Source: Ulvibacter litoralis (GTDB lineage: Bacteria > Bacteroidota > Bacteroidia > Flavobacteriales > Flavobacteriaceae). From it: a stretch of 64,000 nt of DNA. The notes under the pieces are model-generated. The model was not told the DNA's origin. It searched no databases and worked only from the letters and a program-made list of their open reading frames with translations. The stretch's first letter is position 1. Every line of letters starts with the position of its first letter. Positions 18,399 through 27,276 of this stretch are shown piece by piece. Location: NCBI RefSeq assembly GCF_900102055.1, contig NZ_FNBA01000001.1, positions 893,085 to 957,084 on the forward strand, in the 5' to 3' direction. A program made the translations under genes and the position numbers.

Positions 18399-19421
18399 AT
18401 GGGTTGGTCTATTCTTCTAATTCCTTTTTTACTTTTTGGGTTTTTTATATTAATCTCAAGTTTCTTCACTGTAAAACAACAAACTGCCGCTATTATTGAG
18501 CGCTTCGGAAGGTTTTTAGGTGTTCGAAACTCTGGTCTTCGGTTTAAAATTCCGATGGTAGATCGTATTGCAGGACGTATTAATTTAAAAATTCAACAAT
18601 TGGATGTACTGGTTGAAACAAAAACGAAAGATGATGTGTTTGTTCGCCTCAAAATTTCTGTTCAGTTTCAAGTATTGAAAGAAAAAGTGTACGATGCTTT
18701 TTACAAACTTGAGAATCCGCACGATCAAATTACGTCCTATGTTTTTGATGTAGTTCGTGCTGAAGTTCCTAAAATGAAATTGGATGATGTTTTTGAACGT
18801 AAAGACGATATTGCAATTGCAGTAAAACAAGAACTAAATGAAGCAATGGTGAACTATGGGTATGATATTATTAAAACTTTAGTCACCGATATTGATCCTG
18901 ACGTACAGGTAAAAGCAGCTATGAACCGTATTAACGCTGCCGAACGTGAAAAAGTAGCTGCAGAGTATGAAGCGGAAGCAGAACGTATTAAAATTGTTGC
19001 CAAAGCACGTGCGGAAGCAGAAAGTAAACGTTTGCAAGGACAGGGTATTGCCGATCAACGACGAGAAATTGCTCGTGGTTTGGAAGAAAGTGTGGATGTT
19101 TTAAATAATGTAGGGATTAATTCTCAAGAAGCTTCAGCATTAATTGTGGTAACCCAGCATTATGATACCTTACAATCGATTGGTGAAGAAACAAATACCA
19201 ATCTTATTTTATTACCAAATTCACCACAAGCAGGAAGTAATATGCTAAATGATATGATTGCATCTTTTGTTGCGAGCAATCAAATAGGTGAGGAAATGAA
19301 AAAGACAAATGCTGCGAAAGGCATTACAAACAAAAGAAGAAAAAAGCCTACACCTCCACCACCTCCAACAGATTCGTTTGATGACGATGATAGTGATGGT
19401 ATGGATGATGTTATTATTTAA
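18399..19421 (+). CDS. SPFH/Band 7 domain membrane protein (stomatin/QmcA-like)
   Basis: A 340-residue protein with an N-terminal membrane helix (about 3-25) and a Band 7/SPFH domain starting VKQQTAAIIERFGRFLG. A helical Ala/Glu-rich segment follows (INAAEREKVAAEYEAEAERIKIVAKARAEAE). The C-terminal tail has a poly-Pro stretch and an acidic DDDDSDG end. Members form large oligomeric rings linked to membrane-protein quality control or microdomains. No NfeD partner is adjacent. TATTTTTG at 18352-18359 is a candidate -7 box. Confidence 0.9.
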   Translation: MGWSILLIPFLLFGFFILISSFFTVKQQTAAIIERFGRFLGVRNSGLRFKIPMVDRIAGRINLKIQQLDVLVETKTKDDVFVRLKISVQFQVLKEKVYDAFYKLENPHDQITSYVFDVVRAEVPKMKLDDVFERKDDIAIAVKQELNEAMVNYGYDIIKTLVTDIDPDVQVKAAMNRINAAEREKVAAEYEAEAERIKIVAKARAEAESKRLQGQGIADQRREIARGLEESVDVLNNVGINSQEASALIVVTQHYDTLQSIGEETNTNLILLPNSPQAGSNMLNDMIASFVASNQIGEEMKKTNAAKGITNKRRKKPTPPPPPTDSFDDDDSDGMDDVII

Positions 19422-19457
19422 TTAGCTATTGCGCTTTTATAAAAGATGACTTGTATT

Positions 19458-19488
19458 AAAAAAGGCCTCCAAATTGGAAGCCTTTTTT
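19458..19488. terminator. Bidirectional terminator between the SPFH gene and glnS
   Basis: Inverted repeat with 13-nt arms (19458-19470 with 19476-19488), one mismatch and a 5-nt loop. A6 at the start and T6 at the end allow termination in both directions between convergent genes. Confidence 0.88.
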
Positions 19489-19508
19489 AATTTATACTCG
19501 TTTTGTTT

Positions 19509-21539
19509 TTACAACAATGCTTTCGCTTCTGCAGCTAACAATTCATTTTTATCTTCTGCTGCATTCGTAATAAATTCGGATGCTTCTGCGGTTTTTTCTA
19601 GTCCATTTTTAAGTAATACCCCCAATGTTAACATGGCTGCAATTCGAGTTCCTGCCTTTTTAGCGGCCGTTGCAAATAAAGGCTCTAAATCGCTATATGG
19701 AACTTTAGTTGCCAACGCTTGAATTTCAGCTTTTACCTTTGCTTGCTTCTCTTCAGGTAAATTGGTGTATTTTTTACCAAATTGTTTGATAACCTCAATC
19801 GCTGCTCGCTGTGGCGGTGCTTGTTGTTTGGTAGGTTGTTTTTGCGCTGCTGGTTTTTGTTTTGCCCAAGAATCGCGTAACCCAACGGTTCTATTAAACA
19901 CTAAATGTTCTGGAGTGCTATCTAGATCTACATTAAAATAGCCCAAACGTTGAAATTGGTAATTATCTCCCGGTTTTGTGGTGGCTAGAAAAGGTTCTAC
20001 AAACGCTTCTGTAACAACCAAAGAGTTGGGATTGATAAAGTCCATAAAACTTTTGTCTTTATGACTGTCTGGCGCTTCATCGTTAAACAAACGGTCGTAA
20101 ATTCGAACTTCTGCTTTAATCGCATGTGCAATAGAAACCCAATGCAAGGTTCCTTTTACTTTTCGTAGACTTGCTTCTGATCCGCTTCCGCTTAAACTAT
20201 CTGGATCGTAGGTACAGTGAATTTCTGTGATGTTTCCGTCAGCATCTTTTACCACGCTTTCCCCTTTGATAATGTATCCATTTTTAAGTCTGACTTCAGA
20301 ACCTAAGGTCAGTCTAAAAAACTTTCCGCTAGCTTCTTCTTTAAAATCTTCCTTTTCGATGTATAATTCGCCCGAAAAAGGTACTTCATGACTTCCCGAG
20401 TTCGTGTCTTCTGGATTATTTTCCGCAGTAAAAAACTCTTCTTTACCTTTAGGATAGTTTGTAATAATCAACTTTACAGGATCTAAAACCGCCATGACAC
20501 GCGTGGCTGTCGCATTTAAATCTTGACGAACACAAAATTCTAATAAAGAAACGTCGATGATGTTTTCACGTTTGGCAACACCAACTGTTTCTACAAACTT
20601 TCTAATTGAATTTGGAGTATACCCTCTTCGCCGCAATGCTGAAATTGTAGGCAACCTTGGATCGTCCCATCCATTTACAACACCTTCCTCAACCAATTGA
20701 AGCAACTTTCGTTTGCTCATAATGGTATAACTTAAATTTAAACGCGCAAATTCGGTCTGATTAGGGATGTTTGGATAGGTTGCTTTACTATATTCATAAA
20801 CATGGTCTCTAAACCAATTGTAAAGCTTTCTGTGAGGTTTAAACTCTAAGGAGCACAAAGAGTGTGAAACTTGTTCGATATAGTCGCTCTCGCCATGTGT
20901 CCAATCGTACATCGGATAAATACACCAATCGTTGCCTGTACGGTGGTGTGCTTTTTTAAGAATACGATACATAATTGGGTCCCTCATCAGCATATTTGGG
21001 TCTTCCATGTCAATTTTTGCGCGCAACACATGTGCTCCTTGCTCAAATTTACCGGCTTTCATCGCTTCAAAAAGTTCCAAATTTTCTTCTACAGATCTAT
21101 CGCGAAACGGACTATTGGTACCAACAGAAGTTGGTGTTCCTTTTTGTTCGGCCATGGCTTCACTCGATTGAGAGTCTACATAAGCCTTACCGTCTTTAAT
21201 TAGTAAGACAGCCCAATCGTATAATTGTTGAAAATAATCGGAGGAGTACAATTCGTTTGCCCATTGGTATCCCAGCCAAGAAATGTCTTCTTTAATAGCA
21301 TCTACATATTCTTGCTCTTCTTTGGCAGGATTGGTATCGTCAAAACGAAGGTTTACAGGTGCATTGTATTTTTCACCCAAACCAAAACTAATACCAATGG
21401 CTTTTGTATGTCCAATGTGCAGGTATCCATTCGGTTCTGGTGGAAAACGAAAACGCAACGACTTAGGGTCCATTCCGTTTTTTAAATCGTTCTCAATACT
21501 ATGTTCAATAAAATTAAGAGGTTCTTTTTCTTCTGACAT
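19509..21539 (-). CDS. glnS: Glutamine-tRNA ligase with C-terminal extension
   Basis: A class I synthetase that charges tRNA-Gln directly. The HIGH-type motif is FPPEPNGYLHIGHTKAI (about 31-47) and the KMSKS-type motif is IMSKRKLLQLV. The protein has 676 residues, against about 554 for the E. coli enzyme. After the core ends near 562, a Gln/Pro/Lys-rich linker leads to a helical Ala-rich domain of about 100 residues. That extension loosely resembles the tRNA-binding YqeY/GatB-type tails known from some GlnRS, but I cannot assign it. The gene starts next to a palindromic repeat and is divergent from folB. Confidence 0.96.
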   Translation of the reverse strand: MSEEKEPLNFIEHSIENDLKNGMDPKSLRFRFPPEPNGYLHIGHTKAIGISFGLGEKYNAPVNLRFDDTNPAKEEQEYVDAIKEDISWLGYQWANELYSSDYFQQLYDWAVLLIKDGKAYVDSQSSEAMAEQKGTPTSVGTNSPFRDRSVEENLELFEAMKAGKFEQGAHVLRAKIDMEDPNMLMRDPIMYRILKKAHHRTGNDWCIYPMYDWTHGESDYIEQVSHSLCSLEFKPHRKLYNWFRDHVYEYSKATYPNIPNQTEFARLNLSYTIMSKRKLLQLVEEGVVNGWDDPRLPTISALRRRGYTPNSIRKFVETVGVAKRENIIDVSLLEFCVRQDLNATATRVMAVLDPVKLIITNYPKGKEEFFTAENNPEDTNSGSHEVPFSGELYIEKEDFKEEASGKFFRLTLGSEVRLKNGYIIKGESVVKDADGNITEIHCTYDPDSLSGSGSEASLRKVKGTLHWVSIAHAIKAEVRIYDRLFNDEAPDSHKDKSFMDFINPNSLVVTEAFVEPFLATTKPGDNYQFQRLGYFNVDLDSTPEHLVFNRTVGLRDSWAKQKPAAQKQPTKQQAPPQRAAIEVIKQFGKKYTNLPEEKQAKVKAEIQALATKVPYSDLEPLFATAAKKAGTRIAAMLTLGVLLKNGLEKTAEASEFITNAAEDKNELLAAEAKALL

Positions 21540-21550
21540 TCTAATTACTG

Positions 21551-21622
21551 TCGCCTCGAGCGCAGTCGAGAGGTTATTGATGTCCTAAACAAATTGTTCT
21601 CGACTGCGCTCGAACGGACACT
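21551..21622. repeat. Palindromic repeat family, copy A
   Basis: Two 20-nt arms, CCTCGAGCGCAGTCGAGAGG-type at 21554-21573 and its near complement at 21596-21615, form a hairpin between the divergent glnS and folB starts. The second arm is the exact reverse complement of 33838-33857 (copy B). This copy lacks the outer GTCTAAAA/TTTTAGAC arms of copies B and C. Confidence 0.8.
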
Positions 21623-21682
21623 CAATATGTTGGTAAAGGTACATAATTCGTTAAAAAAAGTATCTTTACAAAAATAGTTGAA

Positions 21683-22039
21683 ATGAGTACAATTCGGTTA
21701 AAAAATATTAAGATATATGCCTTTCATGGTTGTTTGGTGGAAGAAGGTAAAATAGGTTCGGATTATTTGGTGAATCTTACAGTGGAAGCTGACTTAACTA
21801 AAGCGGCAAAGACGGATGAATTGAAGGATACTGTTGATTATGTGCACCTTCAAAAAATTGTGAGAGCGCAAATGCGAGTGCGTTCAAAATTATTAGAACA
21901 TGTTGGACAACGAATCATTGATGCTGTTTTTTCTGAAATTCCGTTGGTACATTTGGTAAAAGTAACGGTAGCAAAAGTAAATCCGCCTATTGGTGGTGAT
22001 GTTGCTGAAGTAAGCGTTACTATGAAATCGGAACGGTAA
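21683..22039 (+). CDS. folB: Dihydroneopterin aldolase
   Basis: A folate-pathway enzyme that converts 7,8-dihydroneopterin to 6-hydroxymethyl-dihydropterin and glycolaldehyde. It has 118 residues, typical for FolB. Visible family text includes IRLKNIKIYAFHGCLVEEGKIGSDYLVNL at the start, DTVDYVHLQKIV in the middle and VKVTVAKVNPPIGGDVAEVSV at the end. It precedes tRNA-Cys in the same direction. A weak TATCTTTA box lies about 15 nt upstream of the start. Confidence 0.94.
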   Translation: MSTIRLKNIKIYAFHGCLVEEGKIGSDYLVNLTVEADLTKAAKTDELKDTVDYVHLQKIVRAQMRVRSKLLEHVGQRIIDAVFSEIPLVHLVKVTVAKVNPPIGGDVAEVSVTMKSER

Positions 22040-22074
22040 TTGAAATTAAAGTGCGTTAATTCTATTACTTTTTT

Positions 22075-22082
22075 TATATTTG
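22075..22082 (+). promoter_or_regulatory. -7 box of tRNA-Cys
   Basis: TATATTTG matches TAnnTTTG perfectly and ends 15 nt before the mature tRNA. No clear -33 TTG was found. Confidence 0.5.
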
Positions 22083-22097
22083 TCACCCGTTAATTAG

Positions 22098-22168
22098 GGC
22101 ATCATGGCCGAGTGGCTAGGCAGAGGTCTGCAAAACCTTCTACAGCGGTTCGAATCCGCTTGATGCCT
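22098..22168 (+). tRNA. tRNA-Cys (anticodon GCA)
   Basis: A 71-nt cloverleaf. The 7-bp acceptor stem GGCATCA/TGATGCC is perfect. The anticodon loop CTGCAAA gives anticodon GCA. The T-arm GCGG-TTCGAAT-CCGC is intact. The discriminator base is U, as expected for tRNA-Cys. CCA is not encoded. Confidence 0.96.
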
Positions 22169-22173
22169 CAACG

Positions 22174-22203
22174 AAAACCTTCAGTGAAAACTGAGGGTTT
22201 TTT
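22174..22203 (+). terminator. Terminator after tRNA-Cys
   Basis: Hairpin AAAACC-TTCAGT...ACTGAG-GGTTTT with a GAAA-type loop and a T-rich tail, placed 5 nt after the tRNA. Confidence 0.8.
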
Positions 22204-22265
22204 GTTTGATAGAAGTTCCTAAAATCTAGTATCTTAGAGTTTAATTTCAACCCAATTCAGAAATA

Positions 22266-22637
22266 ATGACAACTAGCAATAGTCTATTTTATTTAGAAAA
22301 AGAAGAGCCTATTAAGGGTTGTTTATTAGCCATGCGGGATTGTATTCTTGCGTGTGATGAAGCAGTTTCAGAAACAAAAAAATATGGAATGCCTTGCTTT
22401 TGTTTTAAAGGAAAAGCTTTTTGTTACCTCTGGACTGATAAAAAAACAGAAGAACCCTATTATTTATTTGTAGAAGGAAAACATCTGGTTCATCCAAATT
22501 TAGAAAGTGGTGATCGTGCTCGAATGAAGGTTTTTAGAATTAATCCAATACAAGATTTACCTGTTACCACTTTAAATGCAGTGTTTCAACAAGCATTAAA
22601 TTTGTATAAAAATGGCACTATAAAAATTAAAAAATAG
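22266..22637 (+). CDS. DUF1801 domain-containing protein
   Basis: A small cytosolic protein of 123 residues with the DUF1801 (YdhG-like) fold text: KKYGMPCFCFKGKAFCYLWTDKK, YYLFVEGKHLVHPNLESGDR and a MKVFRI stretch. The family has a frataxin/CyaY-like fold and no firm function. It has four Cys in the N-terminal half (at about 19, 29, 44 and 46). It lies alone after tRNA-Cys and ends 5 bp from the convergent LysE-family gene. Confidence 0.82.
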   Translation: MTTSNSLFYLEKEEPIKGCLLAMRDCILACDEAVSETKKYGMPCFCFKGKAFCYLWTDKKTEEPYYLFVEGKHLVHPNLESGDRARMKVFRINPIQDLPVTTLNAVFQQALNLYKNGTIKIKK

Positions 22638-22642
22638 AACTT

Positions 22643-23368
22643 TTATTCAGGAAGTGGATGTACATCTTCAACGGGGGGAATTGGTTTCTCTAAAGGGTTA
22701 TTTTGTCCTGGAATTCGTTCCAATCCTGCTTGAACTTCTTTTGGAAAAATTCCTTGAAGTAACATTAAAACACCAAAACCAATAATTAAAATACTCACCC
22801 ATTTCTTAGTTTTAAAAGTAAATCGAGGTGTCATTTTATTTTTAAGTTTCTTAGCCAAAGTAATTTTTAATAAATCGGTAAGAAAAAAGGTTATTAAAAC
22901 CGTTGCTAAAAACCAAAATACACCATTTTTAGAAGTGGTTAACGCATTCGCCATAATAATGGTTCCTATCCATCCCGCTAATACTCCAAAGTTTACAAAA
23001 TTGAGTAAGAATCCTTTCAGAAATAATCCTCCTAAATTCTTTTTCACTTCAACTGCGTAATGTTCTCTCGCAATTTTTATAAATGATTTTGCGGTTCGGA
23101 TGTAGGATATGACTCCGTAGGCTATTAAAACCGCACCACCAAAGATGAGTAATCCTGGATCGTCTTTAACTTTTTCTAAAATTTTACTCGTACTAAAAAA
23201 GGCAATTAGAATGAAAATAATATCGGCAACCATGGCGCCTAAATCGAAGAACACACCCGCTTTAAAACCTTTGGTTATACTCGTTTCTATGAGGGTAAAA
23301 AACACAGGACCGACAGCAAATGCCAGTAAAAATCCATAAAAAGCTGCATATAATAAACCATCAAACAT
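22643..23368 (-). CDS. LysE-family amino-acid exporter-like protein
   Basis: A 241-residue inner-membrane protein with about six hydrophobic helices. The N-terminus reads GFLLAFAVGPVFFTLIETSITKGFKAG, matching the LysE/RhtB exporter start with its GPVFF motif. The C-terminal tail (about 215-241) is hydrophilic and Pro-rich. The substrate is not predictable. It follows the GIN-domain gene with a 53-bp gap. A TACTTTTA box lies close to the ATG. Confidence 0.85.
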   Translation of the reverse strand: MFDGLLYAAFYGFLLAFAVGPVFFTLIETSITKGFKAGVFFDLGAMVADIIFILIAFFSTSKILEKVKDDPGLLIFGGAVLIAYGVISYIRTAKSFIKIAREHYAVEVKKNLGGLFLKGFLLNFVNFGVLAGWIGTIIMANALTTSKNGVFWFLATVLITFFLTDLLKITLAKKLKNKMTPRFTFKTKKWVSILIIGFGVLMLLQGIFPKEVQAGLERIPGQNNPLEKPIPPVEDVHPLPE

Positions 23369-23421
23369 ACCTGTAAAAGTACAAATTAATTTACTCCATA
23401 ACTTGTATTACAGCGATATGT

Positions 23422-24099
23422 TTACTCTACCACTTTGATCTTTCCACCGGCAAATTTCTTTTTACGAAGAGTTTCAGGTTTTCCATACAAATACACCTTA
23501 CCTCCTGCTGTAACTTTCACATTGGCGTTTTCTGATGTTTTTAATTCTGCAAGTCCGCCTGCTGTTACTGAAACGGTAGCATTTGTATTTTGAAGCTCTT
23601 TTCCTAAATATTGACCGCCAGTATTTATCGTAATATCTTGATTTTTAGCAGTTCCTGTGGTACTAATAATTCCGCCGCTCACACTTTTTGCTATAAGATC
23701 TTCTACAGCGACAGGAATTTCAATATGTCCACCCTCTTGTACACGTAACTCAATATTATTTTGAGTAATTGCTTCGGAAGCTGTAATATAAGCACCTTCA
23801 TTTGCGTCTAAAATAGAAACTTCTGTATAAAAAACTTCCACTTTTGTGAGCGCACCATCAAAACGTTCGTTTAATTCCATACGAATTTTTAATGTTCCGT
23901 CGTCATTAATGAATTTAACAGCTGTAGCATTTTCTCCAGTAACTACTACTTTATTTTCGGTAGATTTACGAAGGTTCACATCTATTAAATCAAATACTTT
24001 CAATTCATTAAAAGTACCTACATCTTTGGTTGTTTCTTGTCCCCAAGTGAGAGATGATAAACATAAAAAAATGCATACAGTAAGATGTTTTATATTCAT
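23422..24099 (-). CDS. Head GIN domain-containing protein (DUF2807)
   Basis: A 225-residue exported protein from the start MNIKHLTVCIFLCLSSLTWGQ, which is a signal peptide; an upstream frame start at 24147 is rejected. The mature part is a repetitive beta-solenoid-like domain (DUF2807/GIN) with recurring short strands such as ITINTGGQYLGKEL and VTAGGLAELKTSENANVKVTAGGKVYL. The function is unknown; the protein is probably periplasmic or at the outer membrane. It follows the acyltransferase gene by 29 bp. Confidence 0.85.
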   Translation of the reverse strand: MNIKHLTVCIFLCLSSLTWGQETTKDVGTFNELKVFDLIDVNLRKSTENKVVVTGENATAVKFINDDGTLKIRMELNERFDGALTKVEVFYTEVSILDANEGAYITASEAITQNNIELRVQEGGHIEIPVAVEDLIAKSVSGGIISTTGTAKNQDITINTGGQYLGKELQNTNATVSVTAGGLAELKTSENANVKVTAGGKVYLYGKPETLRKKKFAGGKIKVVE

Positions 24100-24128
24100 T
24101 TTATAAAATTTTGAGGTTAAAATTATTG

Positions 24129-24740
24129 TTACCAGTTTTCTCTCCAATCAATATTTTCCTTTATTATTTTGGCAGGATTTCCAGCTATTATATTTTTTGA
24201 AGAAGAAATTGATTGTGTTACTACACTTCCTAAGCCTATTAAATTAAGGCTTTCTATGGTTACTCCAGGAGCTATAGAACAGTTTGAAGCCATATAAATG
24301 TTATCACCAATTTTTATGGATAAATCTTTTTTTCCTGTTTTGGTGTAAATAGATCCATGCGTCCATAGTTGACTTGCTTTTCCTGCTAGCCATGTATTAT
24401 TTCCTATTTCTACAGAATTCCATACATCAATAAAGTGATCATTAATAATTCTTGAGTTGTTTCCTATAGAGAAAGAAGCTTTCCCCATAATTACATTTCC
24501 ACTATGAATCGATGTGTTGTTTCCTATAGTAACATTACCTGCGGTGATGATGCAATTATTTTTAATAACTACATTATTTCCAATAGTTACTTTTTTAGAA
24601 TTTAAAATACTTTTTCCTATAAATACATTGGTACCAATGGTATACTTAAAAAAATTTCGATAAATAAATAAGCGAACACTATTAAAAGGGCACAGCTTAA
24701 TTATTTTAAAGAGAATCTTTTTTAATATTTTATTTTTCAT
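24129..24740 (-). CDS. Left-handed beta-helix (hexapeptide) acyltransferase
   Basis: A 203-residue protein dominated by hexapeptide repeats ([IV]-G-x-x-x-x) from about residue 35 to 190, for example VTIGNNVVIKNN and VTIGNNTSIHSG. The C-terminal IGLGSVVTQSISSSKNIIAGNPAKIIKEN stretch is typical of WbbJ/LacA-type O-acetyltransferases acting on sugars. Its base composition is visibly more AT-rich, with Asn/Ile/Lys-heavy text, than its neighbours. It overlaps the end of rnr by 11 bp. The acceptor sugar is unknown. Confidence 0.85.
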   Translation of the reverse strand: MKNKILKKILFKIIKLCPFNSVRLFIYRNFFKYTIGTNVFIGKSILNSKKVTIGNNVVIKNNCIITAGNVTIGNNTSIHSGNVIMGKASFSIGNNSRIINDHFIDVWNSVEIGNNTWLAGKASQLWTHGSIYTKTGKKDLSIKIGDNIYMASNCSIAPGVTIESLNLIGLGSVVTQSISSSKNIIAGNPAKIIKENIDWRENW

Positions 24741-26937
24741 AGGTATCTCGTAATCCGAGCATGGTAAAATCTAAATGCTTTTTAACTAAATCTGCATTTT
24801 TAACTTTTACATACACTTCATCTCCAAGAACATAGGTATTCCCAGATTTTTGTCCCACAACAGCATATTGGTCTTTATCAAAGGTATAATGGTCGTCACG
24901 TAAATCTTGCAAACGAACCATTCCTTCACATTTATTAGACATAATTTCTACGTAGATTCCCCATTCGGTCACTCCAGAAATTACACCCACAAATTCTTCC
25001 TTTTGATGGTCTTGCATGTACTTTACCTGCATGTATTTTATACTATCACGTTCGGCACTTGAAGCAAGGCCTTCCATATCGCTAGAATGTCTACATTTAT
25101 CTTCGTACGTATCTTGTTTGGCCGAATCTTTTCCATCTAAATAGCGTTGTAACAATCGATGAACCATGACATCGGGATACCTTCTAATAGGCGATGTAAA
25201 ATGTGTATAATAATCAAAAGCTAATCCGTAGTGTCCAATATTATTTGTAGTATACACTGCTTTACTCATACTTCTAATTGCAAGAGTATCTACTAAATTT
25301 TGTTCTCTTTTACCGTTTACATCTTTCAATAATTTATTTAACGATTGAGAAGTAGATTTTTTATCTCTTGTATCTAATTTGTATCCAAAACGTTTGATGA
25401 TATTTTCTAAAGCTGCGATTTTCTCATCATCTGGCTCATCGTGAACACGATATACAAATGTTTTTTTCTGAGACTGTTTTCCAATAAATTCAGCTACACT
25501 TCGATTGGCAAGGAGCATAAACTCCTCAATCATCTTGTTAGCGTCTTTACTTTCTTTAAAGTACACGCCTTCCGGATTTGCATTTTCGTCTAGAATAAAT
25601 TTTACTTCCAATTTATCGAACGAAATTGCGCCTTCATGCATTCTTTTTTTCCGAAGAATTTTAGCCAAACGATCCATTTCGATAATGGCATCTGCAATAG
25701 GTTTTTCAACCGTATATTCTGAATCTTGTATTGAAATATCTGAAGGAATGGTATGTATTTCTTCTGAAGGATTTTCTATAATATGCTGTGCTTCTTCATA
25801 GGCAAAACGAGCATCACTATACGTAACTGTTCTTCCAAACCATTTGTTCACAACTTGGGCTTTCGAGTTCATTTCAAACACAGCAGAAAAAGTGTATTTC
25901 TCTTCATGTGGTCGTAATGAACACGCACCATTTGAAAGTATTTCTGGCAACATTGGCACTACTCTATCTACTAAATATACAGAGGTAGCACGCTCATAGG
26001 CTTCATCGTCTAAAATTGTTCCTGGTTGTAAGTAATGTGAAACATCGGCAATGTGAATTCCTACTTCATAATTTCCATTGGGAAGCGTTTCAAACGACAA
26101 CGCATCATCAAAATCTTTCGCATCTTTTGGATCTATGGTAAAGGTTAAATCCTTCCGCATATCCCGACGTTTTTTAATTTCTTCAGGATGAATGCTAGTA
26201 TCAATTTTATTTGCAAATTCTTCTACTTCTGGTGGAAACTCATACGGCAATCCATACTGTGCTAAAATAGAATGAATTTCAGTATTGTGTTCTCCCGGCA
26301 TTCCTAGCACTTTCAGAACAGATCCAAAGGGTGAATCTGCCTTTTCGGGCCAATCTTCCATTAAAACCAATACTTTTTCGCCATTTTTAGCACCGTTAAT
26401 TTTATTCTTTGGAACAAAAATATCGGTGTGCATTTTATGGTCGGCCATTTCAACAAAAGCAAATTTATCTTGAATTTGAATGGTTCCAACAAATTCTGTT
26501 TTTTTACGCTCTATGATTTTAGTAACCTCTCCTTCCGTTTTTCCGCCTCGTTTTCTTTTAAAAACGTAGACTTCAACGATATCACCATTTAAGGCTTTGT
26601 TTAGGTTTTTACTACTTACATAAATATCGTCTTCTAAATCTTCAACGATAATGTATCCTTGTCCGCGGCCAGCAATATCAACTTTTCCGGTGTAGTAATT
26701 TTGAGAAGGGGTAATAATGTATTTACCACGTTCAATTTCTTGAATGGTACCTTCAATTTGGAAGGCTTTTAATTTTTTTATAATCTGATTGCGGCTGCTA
26801 GCATCGTCTACGCCTAGTTTCGCGGCAATTTGTTTGTAGTTATAAGGTTTTGAATGATCTTTTCGAAGAATAGCTAATATGCTTTGTGAAAGTCCTTCAA
26901 TTTTTTGTTTTTTATTCTTTTTATGTCTTTTCGGCAT
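24730..26937 (-). CDS. rnr: Ribonuclease R
   Basis: A 3'-5' exoribonuclease of 735 residues that degrades structured RNA. Domains in order: a Lys-rich N-terminus and winged-helix region (about 1-75), cold-shock domains (YTGKVDIAGRGQGYIIVED and following), the RNB catalytic domain with the acidic cluster TIDPKDAKDFDDALS, and a C-terminal S1 domain (EEFVGVISGVTEWGIYVEI). A basic PKRHKKNKKQK start is typical. It heads a minus-strand run with the acyltransferase and GIN genes. Confidence 0.96.
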   Translation of the reverse strand: MPKRHKKNKKQKIEGLSQSILAILRKDHSKPYNYKQIAAKLGVDDASSRNQIIKKLKAFQIEGTIQEIERGKYIITPSQNYYTGKVDIAGRGQGYIIVEDLEDDIYVSSKNLNKALNGDIVEVYVFKRKRGGKTEGEVTKIIERKKTEFVGTIQIQDKFAFVEMADHKMHTDIFVPKNKINGAKNGEKVLVLMEDWPEKADSPFGSVLKVLGMPGEHNTEIHSILAQYGLPYEFPPEVEEFANKIDTSIHPEEIKKRRDMRKDLTFTIDPKDAKDFDDALSFETLPNGNYEVGIHIADVSHYLQPGTILDDEAYERATSVYLVDRVVPMLPEILSNGACSLRPHEEKYTFSAVFEMNSKAQVVNKWFGRTVTYSDARFAYEEAQHIIENPSEEIHTIPSDISIQDSEYTVEKPIADAIIEMDRLAKILRKKRMHEGAISFDKLEVKFILDENANPEGVYFKESKDANKMIEEFMLLANRSVAEFIGKQSQKKTFVYRVHDEPDDEKIAALENIIKRFGYKLDTRDKKSTSQSLNKLLKDVNGKREQNLVDTLAIRSMSKAVYTTNNIGHYGLAFDYYTHFTSPIRRYPDVMVHRLLQRYLDGKDSAKQDTYEDKCRHSSDMEGLASSAERDSIKYMQVKYMQDHQKEEFVGVISGVTEWGIYVEIMSNKCEGMVRLQDLRDDHYTFDKDQYAVVGQKSGNTYVLGDEVYVKVKNADLVKKHLDFTMLGLRDTYEK

Positions 26938-27036
26938 TGTTTATTATTATGTATTGTAAAAGTACACTTTCTAACCCAATAGTAATAGGCTTATTAAGAA
27001 AGATTTAGTACATTGGTGCGGCTTCAAAACCACGTT

Positions 27037-27276
27037 ATGGAAGACTTTAAAACCATTGCTATCTTTACTTTTCCTAGTGAATATGCAGTACTTAAATTGT
27101 TGTTTGATCAGGAAAATATTCAGTATGTTTTTTTACATGAAACTACCATAAGTGTGCTTCCCTTTCACTCGAACGCTTTTGGCGGAATTAGATTGCAAGT
27201 TCACAAACACGATATCGAGAAAGCGAAAAAAATCATGGAACGCTTAGACGGATCTCCCAACCTAAAAATAGTTTAA
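27037..27276 (+). CDS. DUF2007-type small protein
   Basis: A 79-residue protein from the ATG at 27037 (MEDFKTIAIFTFPSEYAVLKLLF). A TTG eight codons upstream is less likely. It resembles DUF2007, a GlnB-like ferredoxin-fold family also described as putative signal-transducing: PSEYAVLKLLFDQENIQYVFLHE, then IRLQVHKHDIEKAKKIMERL. The function is unknown. It is the last gene before the AT-rich gene-free region. Confidence 0.75.
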   Translation: MEDFKTIAIFTFPSEYAVLKLLFDQENIQYVFLHETTISVLPFHSNAFGGIRLQVHKHDIEKAKKIMERLDGSPNLKIV

